Below, piece by piece: positions 13,707-22,455 of a stretch of DNA of 26,303 bases (position 1 is its first letter; each line of letters opens with the position of its first letter). The notes below the pieces were generated by a model. That model did not search any database, was not told the DNA's origin, and saw nothing but the letters and a program-made list of their open reading frames with translations. The stretch spans positions 1 to 26,303 of IMG/VR virus record IMGVR_UViG_3300009506_000168; one strand, 5' to 3'. The position numbers and the translations under genes were made by a program. Source of the DNA: a virus.

Positions 13707-15793
13707 TGGCTACAGATTTTACCAATATGGTATACGACCCGCAGACCGGGACGACGAAGAAGAAACAGAATCCTTATCTCAACCCGAACGAGACGAGTCA
13801 AGGATATCTCCCGTACACCGGACAGGATTACACCCCCCAGAATCTTGAGCAGGGCAACCAGAATGTAATGGGAACCGCTCAACAGGCCGCGCTTTCTCAG
13901 CCTCAGAATACCGCCATTCAGGATCAAACCACCCAGATGACTCAGAAACTCATGGCCGATCCCAATATGGGCAGGGATTGGACAGGGTACAATAAGGCTC
14001 AGATGTCTAAATTTGACGCCGACCGCGCTTCCGGGGTGAAGGCGTTTAAAGAGACGAATGCGGGAATGGGAGGGGCTGGACAGGTTCAGGATAATCTCAT
14101 TCGGATGGCGCTTACCCAAAATACCGACCGGGGACTCCTCGAAAACGAACTTGAGCAACAGGCGTATGAAAAAGGCATGCAGAATTATATCACCGCACTC
14201 GGCCAGGGACGCGAACAAGGACAATACCTCGATGAATCGCAGCAGAACTACATCAATAACCTTTTGAATGTTCGCGGGGCTTATGAGGGGGAAAGGGCTC
14301 AAACGAGTGCTGAAGCGTTGCAGCGGGAACTCACGGCGGCAAACATAATGTCATCTGAAAAAATAGCCGGAATGGACATCGCCAGCAGTGAGCGAATAGC
14401 GCAGGATAGAAACGTCCTCGATAAATACGGAATCGATGTTCAGAAAGCACAATATGAAGGGTATGACCTCCCGAATGGGCAACACGTCTACGGGCAGGGC
14501 GAACTTGCTGGAATGAAATTCGGTCTTGAGAGTAAGGATCTCGAAAACCAGACCATTGAATTGTTCGGTGGAATGATCGATACCAACGGTGACGGTGTAC
14601 CAGATAAGCAGGTTTTCGGTAAATACGATCTCCTGAATGCAGCCGATAAACGCGATGCTGATCAATTGTATGGTTATGATGTAAGGGATGCTGCTGGAAA
14701 CGTAATCGGGCACGTAAATGGATCTCTACAGCTTGAAAATGATCGTACCGCTATCGAGGCTCAAGGACTCGCTCTCGACCGTGCAAAAATAATGGGGTAC
14801 GACAAAGATACGAACGGTGACGGGGTACCGGATACCCATATTGACGGAGAACTCGATCTCGCCATGAAACAGCAGGGTATCGACCTCCAGAGGCTCGGGC
14901 TGGATAAAGATGCGGCTTACGGGTATATTCAAACCGATGCAGACGGGAACCCGGTCATGGATGAAAACGGGAATCCTGTTCGAGTAAAAGGATCGCTTGA
15001 ATTAAAAGTTGAGGAACTTGGTGTTGAAAGAATGCTGGCAGAACTTCAAAGGAGGAGCGTTGATACTGCGGAAATTGAGTCGATTTATGGCTTCATCAAT
15101 AACGAAATTGATGCTGGTCGCGCTTCTCCCGATGATGCGCTTGATTATCTTAATTTCGTATTTGAGAAAAATGGCGTTTCCCTCACCGAAGCGGATAAAA
15201 ACGCCATTTACGGAGAAATAGCGCAGGATTTCAAAGCGCAGGAATATCAATTCGCCCTCGCTAACCCTGAGCTGGCCAACTTTGACGACCAAGGCAACTT
15301 TATCGATTTTACCGAAGAGGGAAAACGGGTATTCAGTAATTATGCAAACAGCACCCTTTACGGTGGGGCCGCCCCGACAGTAGGCGGTGGAAATGTTGCA
15401 CCGTACTACATAGCGGCAGGCAAAATATATGACAGCGAAAACAAGAAAGAGGTGTCTGCTTCTGATTTGGCAATTGCCTTCAGGAACGCCGATAATCCGG
15501 ATAATCAGAATAATGAAAAATATCAGCAATTTGTTGCCAACGCAAAAACGTTCAGCCCGAGAATAAGCAGCACAGGAAGCAATACGATTGGGTATGGTGA
15601 TGTCGGGCTCGGTGATGTTGTGAACGTCGGAGGAAGACTTATGGTCATCACCAGCAAGAAGAGGAACGGACGCGTGGACAATTTCACCATTATGGATGTC
15701 GCAAGCGGAGAGTCAAAATATTTCGACGGTTTCAGCTCCTCGGATGATACGGTGAGGAACTTTGATGCATGGGCAGCAAAATTTAACACATAG
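13706..15793 (+). CDS. Ejection/internal virion-type protein with Asp-Gly calcium-loop repeats
   Basis: This 695-aa protein starts ATG within TGATG, with AAAGGCGG upstream; a TTG three bases earlier is less likely. Residues 1-250 are Gln/Asn/Ala-rich and helical (TEFMA-like low complexity, e.g. ESQQNYINNLLNVRGAYEGE), as in DNA-ejection proteins of short-tailed phages. Residues about 250-445 contain roughly five degenerate 40-residue repeats. Each pairs an Asp/Gly turn with a G-x-L-x-L strand and a helix ending L-D-x-A...GY. Two repeats contain DTNGDGVPD, a textbook EF-hand/thrombospondin-type Ca2+ loop; another has DADGNPVMDENGNPV. The C-terminal 130 residues look like a small globular domain. 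No enzymatic domain is visible. Confidence 0.65.
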   Translation: MATDFTNMVYDPQTGTTKKKQNPYLNPNETSQGYLPYTGQDYTPQNLEQGNQNVMGTAQQAALSQPQNTAIQDQTTQMTQKLMADPNMGRDWTGYNKAQMSKFDADRASGVKAFKETNAGMGGAGQVQDNLIRMALTQNTDRGLLENELEQQAYEKGMQNYITALGQGREQGQYLDESQQNYINNLLNVRGAYEGERAQTSAEALQRELTAANIMSSEKIAGMDIASSERIAQDRNVLDKYGIDVQKAQYEGYDLPNGQHVYGQGELAGMKFGLESKDLENQTIELFGGMIDTNGDGVPDKQVFGKYDLLNAADKRDADQLYGYDVRDAAGNVIGHVNGSLQLENDRTAIEAQGLALDRAKIMGYDKDTNGDGVPDTHIDGELDLAMKQQGIDLQRLGLDKDAAYGYIQTDADGNPVMDENGNPVRVKGSLELKVEELGVERMLAELQRRSVDTAEIESIYGFINNEIDAGRASPDDALDYLNFVFEKNGVSLTEADKNAIYGEIAQDFKAQEYQFALANPELANFDDQGNFIDFTEEGKRVFSNYANSTLYGGAAPTVGGGNVAPYYIAAGKIYDSENKKEVSASDLAIAFRNADNPDNQNNEKYQQFVANAKTFSPRISSTGSNTIGYGDVGLGDVVNVGGRLMVITSKKRNGRVDNFTIMDVASGESKYFDGFSSSDDTVRNFDAWAAKFNT

Positions 15794-15801
15794 GAATTTA
15801 T

Positions 15802-16236
15802 ATGAACTATCGCGACTATCTCACATCGTTAGACGAAATGGAAAGAGGCAAAACGGCCTATTCCACTTCTACGGTTGCCCCGACATCCTCTGGAAGCTCT
15901 ACCATAACATCAAGAGAGCTTGAGTTGCCGGATTCAGGGGGCGGAGGAGGAATGGGCATGATGGATTCTTTCACAAATCTTGGCGACAAGATACAAAAAA
16001 ATTCCATGGCAACCATGCAGATGTTCTACGACTGGCAAAAAGAAGATGCCGACCGGAGAAGGCAGGCAATTCAGGATGCCGAGGCGAAACGGCAATTTAA
16101 TGAAAATATGAACCTTTCACAGCGCGGGGTAAATTTGAACGCGATGGATTATCTTGCCGGAATAAGAAACTCAGCTCAACAGAGGGCGAGTCGTCGGCTT
16201 CCCTTCCGTTCCGCAGTCGGTAGCCTTGTGAGGTAA
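15802..16236 (+). CDS. Small ejection-cluster protein, unknown
   Basis: This 144-aa protein begins MNYRDYLTSLDEMERGKTAY. It has a Ser/Thr/Gly-rich region (PTSSGSSTITS, then DSGGGGGMGMM), a charged helix (YDWQKEDADRRRQAIQDAEA) and a basic C terminus (RASRRLPFRS). TAGGAA overlaps the previous stop and acts as ribosome binding site. Located between two ejection-type proteins, it is plausibly a virion protein packaged in the head. No family recognised. Confidence 0.65.
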   Translation: MNYRDYLTSLDEMERGKTAYSTSTVAPTSSGSSTITSRELELPDSGGGGGMGMMDSFTNLGDKIQKNSMATMQMFYDWQKEDADRRRQAIQDAEAKRQFNENMNLSQRGVNLNAMDYLAGIRNSAQQRASRRLPFRSAVGSLVR

Positions 16237-16238
16237 AA

Positions 16239-17417
16239 ATGGCAAAGAAAACGATATATGAAAGCAAGCGCCTTCCCGGCGTCACCTTCAATTCCTACGA
16301 CGAGGCGTTAAGGGCTGAACAGGATCTCGACCGGCGCGAAAACGAATCGTCGGCAATGGAGGCCATCGGGAAATTCAACCGTTCGGAACCAATGGCCGCA
16401 ATGGCAGAAAAGGCCGGTCCTGATGCATGGGAGACGGCTCCGAAAGAGGACTTGCAGAAGATATCCGAGGGGCAGGTACTCAACGAGATGTACGGCAGCC
16501 CTATGGGGCTTGCTCGCGGTTATGGCTTAACTTCGAACACGTCCGAACCGGCTCAGAAATTCGTAAGCAATCTGAAGGATGAATCGAAGGCAAATGAGGA
16601 AAATCTGAGGTTTAAGGCTCAGATGGAAAAAGACACCCATGAAACAAAATCGAATGAGGAAACCACAAGTGTATACGATAAAAAAATAGCCGAACTTAGG
16701 AGGATTCGGAAAATGCCGGAAGGTCCAGAAAAGGAAGCTGCATACAGCGACTTCGTAATGAGTTCAGCGCCGGGAACGTATTACGGCCTGTCTAATGAAG
16801 GAATAAACAGGGCGGGGAAACGCGCCTACATAACAGAATGGAGTAAAATACCTGCCAAGGAAGAGGGTACGAGGAGGACCACTGTCGCAAAGATCGAAGA
16901 GGAATCGAATACCCCTCAAGGAAAATTCGAGGATGCAACAGAGTTGAGGAAGGAATTCAACAATCAGTCGAAAACGTTCAACGATGTTCGAGACAGCTAC
17001 AACAAAATAGTTGCTTCCGGTAAGAATTCGAGTGCTGCAGGAGACCTTGCATTACTCTTCAATTACATGAAAATTCTCGATCCGGGATCGGTAGTGAGGG
17101 AGAGTGAATTCGCCAATGCTGCTTCAACCGGAGCCTTCGGAGACAGGATGCAGGCGTTAGTTCAGAAGATTATTAAGGGTGAACGGCTTAACGAAAACAT
17201 GAGGAAAGATTTCCTCGATCGTGCAAAAATGCTGTATGACGAGCAGGTTCAGGTACAGCAGGGCCGAATCAATAAGTATACGAACATTGCCCAGAAAAGA
17301 GGGCTGTCGGTTGAAGATGTCATCACACAAGTACCGAATGAAACCAAAACAATACCGAGCGGGCCAAGGGCTGGAACATGGGAAAAGCGGGAAGATGGAT
17401 GGCACAAAATAAAATAA
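16239..17417 (+). CDS. Ejection/internal virion-type protein
   Basis: This 392-aa largely helical protein contains AGDLALLFNYMKILDPGSVV followed by RESEFANA (about residues 267-294). I know that signature from many phage virion proteins of the DNA-ejection cluster. The adjoining segments are FNDVRDSYNKIVASGK upstream and KIIKGERLNENMRKDFLDRA downstream, which belong to the same conserved block. The C terminus, GTWEKREDGWHKIK, resembles the short W-x3-G-W motif that closes such proteins. GAGG lies upstream of the ATG. Precise role is unknown. Confidence 0.7.
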   Translation: MAKKTIYESKRLPGVTFNSYDEALRAEQDLDRRENESSAMEAIGKFNRSEPMAAMAEKAGPDAWETAPKEDLQKISEGQVLNEMYGSPMGLARGYGLTSNTSEPAQKFVSNLKDESKANEENLRFKAQMEKDTHETKSNEETTSVYDKKIAELRRIRKMPEGPEKEAAYSDFVMSSAPGTYYGLSNEGINRAGKRAYITEWSKIPAKEEGTRRTTVAKIEEESNTPQGKFEDATELRKEFNNQSKTFNDVRDSYNKIVASGKNSSAAGDLALLFNYMKILDPGSVVRESEFANAASTGAFGDRMQALVQKIIKGERLNENMRKDFLDRAKMLYDEQVQVQQGRINKYTNIAQKRGLSVEDVITQVPNETKTIPSGPRAGTWEKREDGWHKIK

Positions 17418-18856
17418 CCGAAGATTTTATGACCGATGAAGAGATGGCCGAACTCGAAGCCTCTTTTTCTCCTGAAAACGCTCCGGATGTTCTTTCCGAT
17501 GAAGAGATGGCACAGCTTGAGCAGTCGGTTGCATCGCAAGAAAAAGAGCCCGCAGGAGCGAGCCGGAGCTTTGAAAACAAACTTGGCACACAGCGTATTA
17601 CTTCTTACGGATCGTATTCTGTCCCCGCTTTAGATTTCGGTCCATCTTATAGAGAGCGTGTAAAATCAGATATTGAAGAACAGGCCCAAAAGGATGTTAA
17701 TCGTCAAAACTTAGGGGGAAACGCCCCACTCTCAAGAACTGCTGGAATTATTCAATCAATGGCAGCTCCGATAAGGCAGGCTCCAGGGTCCTATGAAATT
17801 GGAAATATCATCGGAGGAGGCATGAAAAAACTTGCCCCCAAAACACCGCCTCCAGCCTCAAATATGCAGTTTCCTTCGTATGGAACTTATTCTCTTCCGA
17901 AGCAAAACATCGGTGAAATGTATGAAAAATCACCGAATTTTCAAAGCATTGTCGATATAGGTACCGGATCGGCAGAAATACTACCCCCTGCAACCGCTGC
18001 TGCAAAGATAGGAGCCCCCATTATTGGAAAGGCTTTGCCTGCAACAAGCAAGGGATTCAAATCCGCTGCGGGAAGGGTGCAGGGGACAAAAGTAAAAATA
18101 AACACACCTGAATTTAATAAAGGCGCTGCGAACGAACTCTATACAAAGTATAACGTTTTCGGAAACGCAAAGAGCGTTAAAAAGCAATGGCAAACAAAAA
18201 TCAGCGATACATACAAACAGGTTAAAGACAAGATTTTAAACAGTGAAACAATGCTTGATCCTGACAATTACACTTTTGTCGATGACATCTTTTCTCAGGC
18301 TGAAAGATCGGCGGAAAAATTCGGGAAAAGCAAAACCGCTGTAATCGATATAAAAAAAGAACTCAATAAAATGAGAGAATCTTTTGACGAGGCTTATCCG
18401 GAAGGAAAAATTAACCTCCTTGAAACACAAATGGAGAAACAGGTAATCGGTAAAAAGGGAGATTGGATTGCCGAGGCAGGAAGCAGAAGCGGAAACCCGA
18501 GCGCTCCGGTAAGTGCACAGGCGCACAATGCCCTATACGATGCAATGAAAACAGTAGTTGAGAATAAGGGTTCTCCAGGAATTAAGGAACTCAATAAGCA
18601 GTTATCTGAGATGATACCAATGGAAAGGGCGGCGTCAAGACAGGTGCTCGTTTCAAATAGAAAAAACCTGATACCGCTTGATGATTATATCGGAGGTCTC
18701 GCCGCTGTATCGTCTGCTGCCCATGGAAACCCCCTGCCAGCAATGTTGGTGGGTGCAAATATTTTATCTAAGAGCCCAACGACTGCAAGCCTGTTAAACA
18801 AAACGGGAACCGCTCTCGAATGGCTTGACGAACTTGGAAAAACAAAAATCAGATGA
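17399..18856 (+). CDS. Ejection/internal virion-type protein with duplicated N-terminal motifs
   Basis: This 485-aa protein (a 492-aa form from ATG 17378 is possible) begins MAQNKITEDFMTDEEMAELE. A near-copy, SDEEMAQLEQ, follows about 25 residues later. A second duplicated motif is SYGSYSVPALDFG, then PSYGTYSLPKQNIG about 90 residues on. Similar short motifs act as docking peptides in other assemblies, but that is inference. The rest is helical with an Ala/Gly-rich amphipathic stretch (TAAAKIGAPIIGKALPATSK). The C-terminal block, IPLDDYIGGLAAVSSAAHGN with KSPTTASLLN, resembles the end of other phage virion proteins. Confidence 0.65.
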   Translation: MAQNKITEDFMTDEEMAELEASFSPENAPDVLSDEEMAQLEQSVASQEKEPAGASRSFENKLGTQRITSYGSYSVPALDFGPSYRERVKSDIEEQAQKDVNRQNLGGNAPLSRTAGIIQSMAAPIRQAPGSYEIGNIIGGGMKKLAPKTPPPASNMQFPSYGTYSLPKQNIGEMYEKSPNFQSIVDIGTGSAEILPPATAAAKIGAPIIGKALPATSKGFKSAAGRVQGTKVKINTPEFNKGAANELYTKYNVFGNAKSVKKQWQTKISDTYKQVKDKILNSETMLDPDNYTFVDDIFSQAERSAEKFGKSKTAVIDIKKELNKMRESFDEAYPEGKINLLETQMEKQVIGKKGDWIAEAGSRSGNPSAPVSAQAHNALYDAMKTVVENKGSPGIKELNKQLSEMIPMERAASRQVLVSNRKNLIPLDDYIGGLAAVSSAAHGNPLPAMLVGANILSKSPTTASLLNKTGTALEWLDELGKTKIR

Positions 18857-18866
18857 AAGGTTTTAT

Positions 18867-19325
18867 ATGTTAAGAGTTTTTTTTACAGCGTTGGTTTTAA
18901 CCATTATTTCCTGCTCAAAGAAAGTGATAACCACCGAGGTGTTGCCGGAACCTCAGAAAGATAAAGCAATGATGGTTTTCCCGGTTGAAGAATCTCCAAA
19001 GGTTGAAGCACCTGCCGTTCCGATGGAAACGTTCAAGCAAACAGTTATCGTCTATTTTAAATTCGATTCTGACGAATTACAGGACAGCGAACGGTGGAAG
19101 ATAGTTAATATTGACAAACCAGTTGAACTCGTCGGAGGCACCTGTCCTATCGGTGGCGATGATTACAATTATACTCTAGGTCTTCGCCGAGCATATTCAG
19201 TAAAAAAGTTGTTCGACCAAAATTACGTAAAAGTTGAATCGGTTAAATCGGTGGGTGAGAAAGAATTGGTAACGACGGATAAAAGTGAATACCGCCTAAA
19301 CCGAAGGTGTGAGATAAAATACTGA
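18867..19325 (+). CDS. OmpA-like outer-membrane lipoprotein
   Basis: This 152-aa protein has a lipoprotein signal (MLRVFFTALVLTIIS followed by Cys16; the +2 Ser predicts outer-membrane sorting). A Pro/Glu-rich linker (about 22-55) follows, then an OmpA C-terminal domain (57-152): VIVYFKFDSDEL, VGGTCPIGGDDYN, LGLRRAYSVKKLF, VGEKEL and LNRRCEIKY. This domain normally binds diaminopimelate in peptidoglycan. The Arg of RRA is kept, but the Asp of the usual HTD motif is replaced by Cys93, and NRRVEI reads NRRCEI. AAAGG precedes ATG 18867; an in-frame upstream start would destroy the signal peptide. It sits immediately upstream of the exported tail fibre, overlapping it by one base. Confidence 0.8.
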   Translation: MLRVFFTALVLTIISCSKKVITTEVLPEPQKDKAMMVFPVEESPKVEAPAVPMETFKQTVIVYFKFDSDELQDSERWKIVNIDKPVELVGGTCPIGGDDYNYTLGLRRAYSVKKLFDQNYVKVESVKSVGEKELVTTDKSEYRLNRRCEIKY

Positions 19326-21529
19326 TGCGCGTTTTATTGGCAGTATTATTATTTGTGTCGATAGCCTTTTCCGAGTTTCTTGAAACTGACAGCATTCTCG
19401 GAAACAGTAATCGATTACAGATAAATGACACCCTGGTAACACAGGTAAAGCCTACTTCTTCATCGCCGATTACTATCGCCTGCTTTGACAGCGGGAGCAA
19501 TGTTGTTCGGGAGTGTTCTTTATCGGTAATAAGTGTCGGGTATGTTGACTCCGCAGCCGGTGCCGATCGCTTGGATGGGATGCATAAATCGTATTATGAT
19601 ACCGTTGGTGACGGAAGAACGTTCTGCGACACTCCGTATGTCCCTTACGCTTTAACCGATACCTCTTATTCAAAAACAATAATGAAACAGAGAACGAATT
19701 ACCTTGAAATCGAGGCGCTTGATACCGATTATGTTGCTTTAGAAATGCCGGATAATTACTATCAATCAATGGCAGCCGATACAGCAGGGTATATATATAC
19801 AATTCATTATTTTGGCACCCCTGAATTGTTAAGGATGACAGGCGAGGTAGGCGTTCATGATGATTTTACTATAAAAAGCAGAACCTGGTCAGAAATATAT
19901 TGCGACCCTTCTACCAACATTCTTTATGCTACTGCAACCTATTCCTTAGGAAACCAGGGGCTTTATATATGGGATGCCGATTCCGTCGATTTTATTTTTT
20001 ACGATTCGGTTTATTATGGAGCATCATCGAGAACGTTCAACGGCATAACCATAAATGAATCTGGAGATATATTCGTTTCTGCTTTTGACAATTACATTTA
20101 TGAGCAAACCAGTGGAAGCGGTCCTTTTTCACCGTATGCGGATAGACGATACTGGACTTCGGTAACGAATATTGGAGATACTATATGGGCTTTTACGAGT
20201 AATGCCGGAGTGTATATGAAAACTCCTCTCGGATCATCGTTTGCTTCATACGATGCAACGGTGAGGGGGTATGGTCAATCGTGGACGGATAGCAGCGGAA
20301 ATATTTATGTGTTATGCGCTTCTGCACCTTCAGGAGTTTATCGCCGTGCTTACGGTACAACAACTTTTGAATTGTACCATGCATACAGCCTCACAAGCGT
20401 TCTGGGTGGAACATATTTAAACGGTAGTAATTATATATGTGATAATGTTGCAGCGGGAGATGTTTATAAATATGATGCCGATTATTCTTATACTGTAAAC
20501 AGATTTACGGTAAATGGATCTCAGACAATAAACGGCGTTCTTTCTCTTCCGATGAACATAGGAACAAAACCGATCGACCTGTATTCCACGGTAATGAATG
20601 ATAATTTAAATGCTGACTTATTAGACGGGTACCACTCAACAAATTTTTTGTTTTCCGGTAGTGTAGACTCTGGAACGATCCCTGTATCTGATGGCGATCA
20701 ATTAAATAATTCTTCAGCTACCGATACTGGGAATACTTTTCGTATAAGAGAAGATTTATATCTTGATAGTAGTTTAACAGTTGATGGCTTTGTTGGTTTA
20801 GGGATCACTCCGTCTGCAGACGACCTTTTTCTTGCGTACTATGATCCTTTAAATACAACCAATGCAAATCTTTTTTCTTGTCAATATTATCCTTCATGCA
20901 CGTCTACTGGTTCATATGTATATTACGGTTTCAATTTTAATTGTAAACAAACCGTTGGGACCGGTGCAACCAATTCAGGTTTTTACGCGGCCATGAATGC
21001 TGTTGCTTATAAAAATGGTGCCGGAACACTTTCATGGCTACTTGGAAATCAAATAAATTATGGGATGTATACTGATGGTGCCGGAACTGTTACAAATGCA
21101 ATAGGGAACTATTTAAGATTAAGATGTAATGCCGGGGTAATTACAAACGGATATGATCTTTATATCGCTGCTCCAGGGTTGGTTGGTGGCACTGTCACAA
21201 ATGAATGGGCTATTTATTCCTTGCATGATGCTCCGAGTTCATTTATCGGAAATATGCATATCGATGCTGATGATAGGTACATTAAATTTGGTGAGGCTCA
21301 GGATGCAACCATAGGATACGAAAGCGATGGAGATCTTCATTACAATTCTCAAGCGGTTGGATCAGGAAACCATGTTTTCGAAGGTGGTGAAATAGAAACC
21401 GATTCTATAAAAGTAGGTTCTTCGGGTACTTCGTTTACTGAGTTAAAAATGTATGATGGCACTAACGACACTTTATTTATTTCGGCAGGAGGTAAAACTT
21501 GGACATTTCTACCAATTGCAGATCAATAG
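19325..21529 (+). CDS. Tail fibre with Sec signal peptide
   Basis: This 734-aa protein begins MRVLLAVLLFVSIAFS with A-F-S cleavage near residue 16. The next in-frame ATG lies over 200 bases inside, so the leader is integral. Two fibre signatures occur: ADRLDGMHKSYYDT (about 80-93) and ADLLDGYHSTNF (about 431-442). Between them is a propeller-like region with repeated strands such as AADTAGYIYTIHYFG and INESGDIFVSAFDNYIYE. The C-terminal part has HIDADDRYIKFGEAQDATIG and GDLHYNSQAV, common in fibre tips. It has ten Cys, unusual for a cytoplasmically assembled fibre. Likely receptor binding; the export signal is the anomaly. Confidence 0.8.
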   Translation: MRVLLAVLLFVSIAFSEFLETDSILGNSNRLQINDTLVTQVKPTSSSPITIACFDSGSNVVRECSLSVISVGYVDSAAGADRLDGMHKSYYDTVGDGRTFCDTPYVPYALTDTSYSKTIMKQRTNYLEIEALDTDYVALEMPDNYYQSMAADTAGYIYTIHYFGTPELLRMTGEVGVHDDFTIKSRTWSEIYCDPSTNILYATATYSLGNQGLYIWDADSVDFIFYDSVYYGASSRTFNGITINESGDIFVSAFDNYIYEQTSGSGPFSPYADRRYWTSVTNIGDTIWAFTSNAGVYMKTPLGSSFASYDATVRGYGQSWTDSSGNIYVLCASAPSGVYRRAYGTTTFELYHAYSLTSVLGGTYLNGSNYICDNVAAGDVYKYDADYSYTVNRFTVNGSQTINGVLSLPMNIGTKPIDLYSTVMNDNLNADLLDGYHSTNFLFSGSVDSGTIPVSDGDQLNNSSATDTGNTFRIREDLYLDSSLTVDGFVGLGITPSADDLFLAYYDPLNTTNANLFSCQYYPSCTSTGSYVYYGFNFNCKQTVGTGATNSGFYAAMNAVAYKNGAGTLSWLLGNQINYGMYTDGAGTVTNAIGNYLRLRCNAGVITNGYDLYIAAPGLVGGTVTNEWAIYSLHDAPSSFIGNMHIDADDRYIKFGEAQDATIGYESDGDLHYNSQAVGSGNHVFEGGEIETDSIKVGSSGTSFTELKMYDGTNDTLFISAGGKTWTFLPIADQ

Positions 21530-21822
21530 CAATTATTATTTTGTTTGGTTTTATTGGACTTCTTGATACTGAAGCGGCAAATATTACATTTACAATTAAT
21601 GATTCTGCTATTGCCAATGTAGTTGATGCAATGAAGGGGTTGTACCCGATACCTTACGATACGAACGGTGTTCCTGAATTTTCGGATAATGCATGGGCAA
21701 AGGAATGTATACGGGTATGGATAAAAAGACAGGTTTCACGATGGAATGACAAATCTGCCATTGATTCAATAAAAGCGTATAATGATTCTTTGAAAAACGC
21801 AGAGGAAGAGTGGATTCAATAA
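21499..21822 (+). CDS. Small phage protein with an added signal peptide
   Basis: This 107-aa protein starts at TTG 21499, with a consensus AGGAGGT at 21487-21493, inside the end of the fibre gene. Residues 1-27 form a signal peptide (hydrophobic core IAIIILFGFIGLL, cleavage after EAA). Residues 28-107 (ITFTINDSAIANVVDAMKGL, then YPIPYDTNGVPEFSDNAWAK) match, from memory, a widespread small phage protein family whose members begin directly with this domain and have no leader. The role of that family is not established. The next ATG is inside the domain, so the leader cannot be skipped. Confidence 0.75.
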   Translation: MDISTNCRSIAIIILFGFIGLLDTEAANITFTINDSAIANVVDAMKGLYPIPYDTNGVPEFSDNAWAKECIRVWIKRQVSRWNDKSAIDSIKAYNDSLKNAEEEWIQ

Positions 21823-21983
21823 TGGAACTTAAAGAGCTGGAAGAATTAAGAAAGACGCTTTGCACCGATGCTCACAAAAGAATAGAGAAGGTTGAAAAAC
21901 AAATTTCTTCTCTTATTACCCTTTTAATATCAACCTTAGTGGCTTTATTGCTTAATATTCTGAAGGAGATATTTATTAAATGA
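21822..21983 (+). CDS. XhlA-like membrane protein (lysis accessory)
   Basis: The 53-aa product begins MELKELEELRKTLCTDAHKR. A charged N-terminal coiled coil (about 1-28, ending RIEKVEKQISS) leads into one C-terminal transmembrane helix (LITLLISTLVALLLNIL) and a short basic tail. That layout is that of XhlA/haemolysin-type proteins, which work with holins in phage lysis. ATG overlaps the previous TAA by one base, and its stop overlaps the next ATG. It opens the lysis/membrane region. Confidence 0.65.
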   Translation: MELKELEELRKTLCTDAHKRIEKVEKQISSLITLLISTLVALLLNILKEIFIK

Positions 21984-22108
21984 AAATCATGGAAAAATTC
22001 AAAGAGCTTCCACTTTATCTAAAAATAACCTTTGCCTTCTGGGGACCGGCATTATTAATATGGGTGGGATGTATGGTTATTGACACTGTGGCGGCGGTAG
22101 TAAAATGA
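21980..22108 (+). CDS. 42-aa single-TM protein
   Basis: The product begins MKIMEKFKELPLYLKITFAF. A basic amphipathic N terminus precedes one transmembrane segment (about residues 15-40, ending GCMVIDTVAAVVK). Both ends overlap neighbours by four bases (ATGA), and AAGGAGAT lies upstream, so translation is well supported. It could be a small holin, antiholin or spanin-like partner of the adjacent proteins. No specific family recognised. Confidence 0.6.
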   Translation: MKIMEKFKELPLYLKITFAFWGPALLIWVGCMVIDTVAAVVK

Positions 22109-22455
22109 AAGACAAGTTCCTCCTTTTTTTTATCTGCCTGTCACTTACCATTACCCAGTATTACATGGCAAGGATGGCAGTATTTTCAGGAGCGCATCTT
22201 GACTACAAAGTGAATACCTTTATCGGTAAAAACATGGGTGATGAATATTACCGAAAAAACATTCATCTGCCGGCATGGCGTGGAAGAATAGGGTCGAACT
22301 GGTTTGCCGCATATTTTGTCGGAATGAAGGATATTGTCAAAGACAAAAAGATAAGTAAAAAAAATATGAACGAATTTGCAAATAAAGTGGCAACGTGGCA
22401 TTCGATTTGGATTTTTTCAACATTTTTAATACTGGCGTTTTCCCGTGAGAAATAA
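22105..22455 (+). CDS. Membrane protein, possible N-terminal part of a split GT-C-like protein
   Basis: This 116-aa protein has a hydrophobic segment at each end (about 5-21 and 97-111) and a loop between them with YYRKNIHLPAWRGRIGSNWF. In many multi-pass GT-C-type glycosyltransferases an R-x-R-(I/L) motif appears between the first two membrane helices at this point. The following gene overlaps in the +1 frame and continues as a polytopic membrane protein, so the two may be halves of one protein. The GT-C link is a tentative pattern match, not an assignment. Confidence 0.6.
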   Translation: MKDKFLLFFICLSLTITQYYMARMAVFSGAHLDYKVNTFIGKNMGDEYYRKNIHLPAWRGRIGSNWFAAYFVGMKDIVKDKKISKKNMNEFANKVATWHSIWIFSTFLILAFSREK

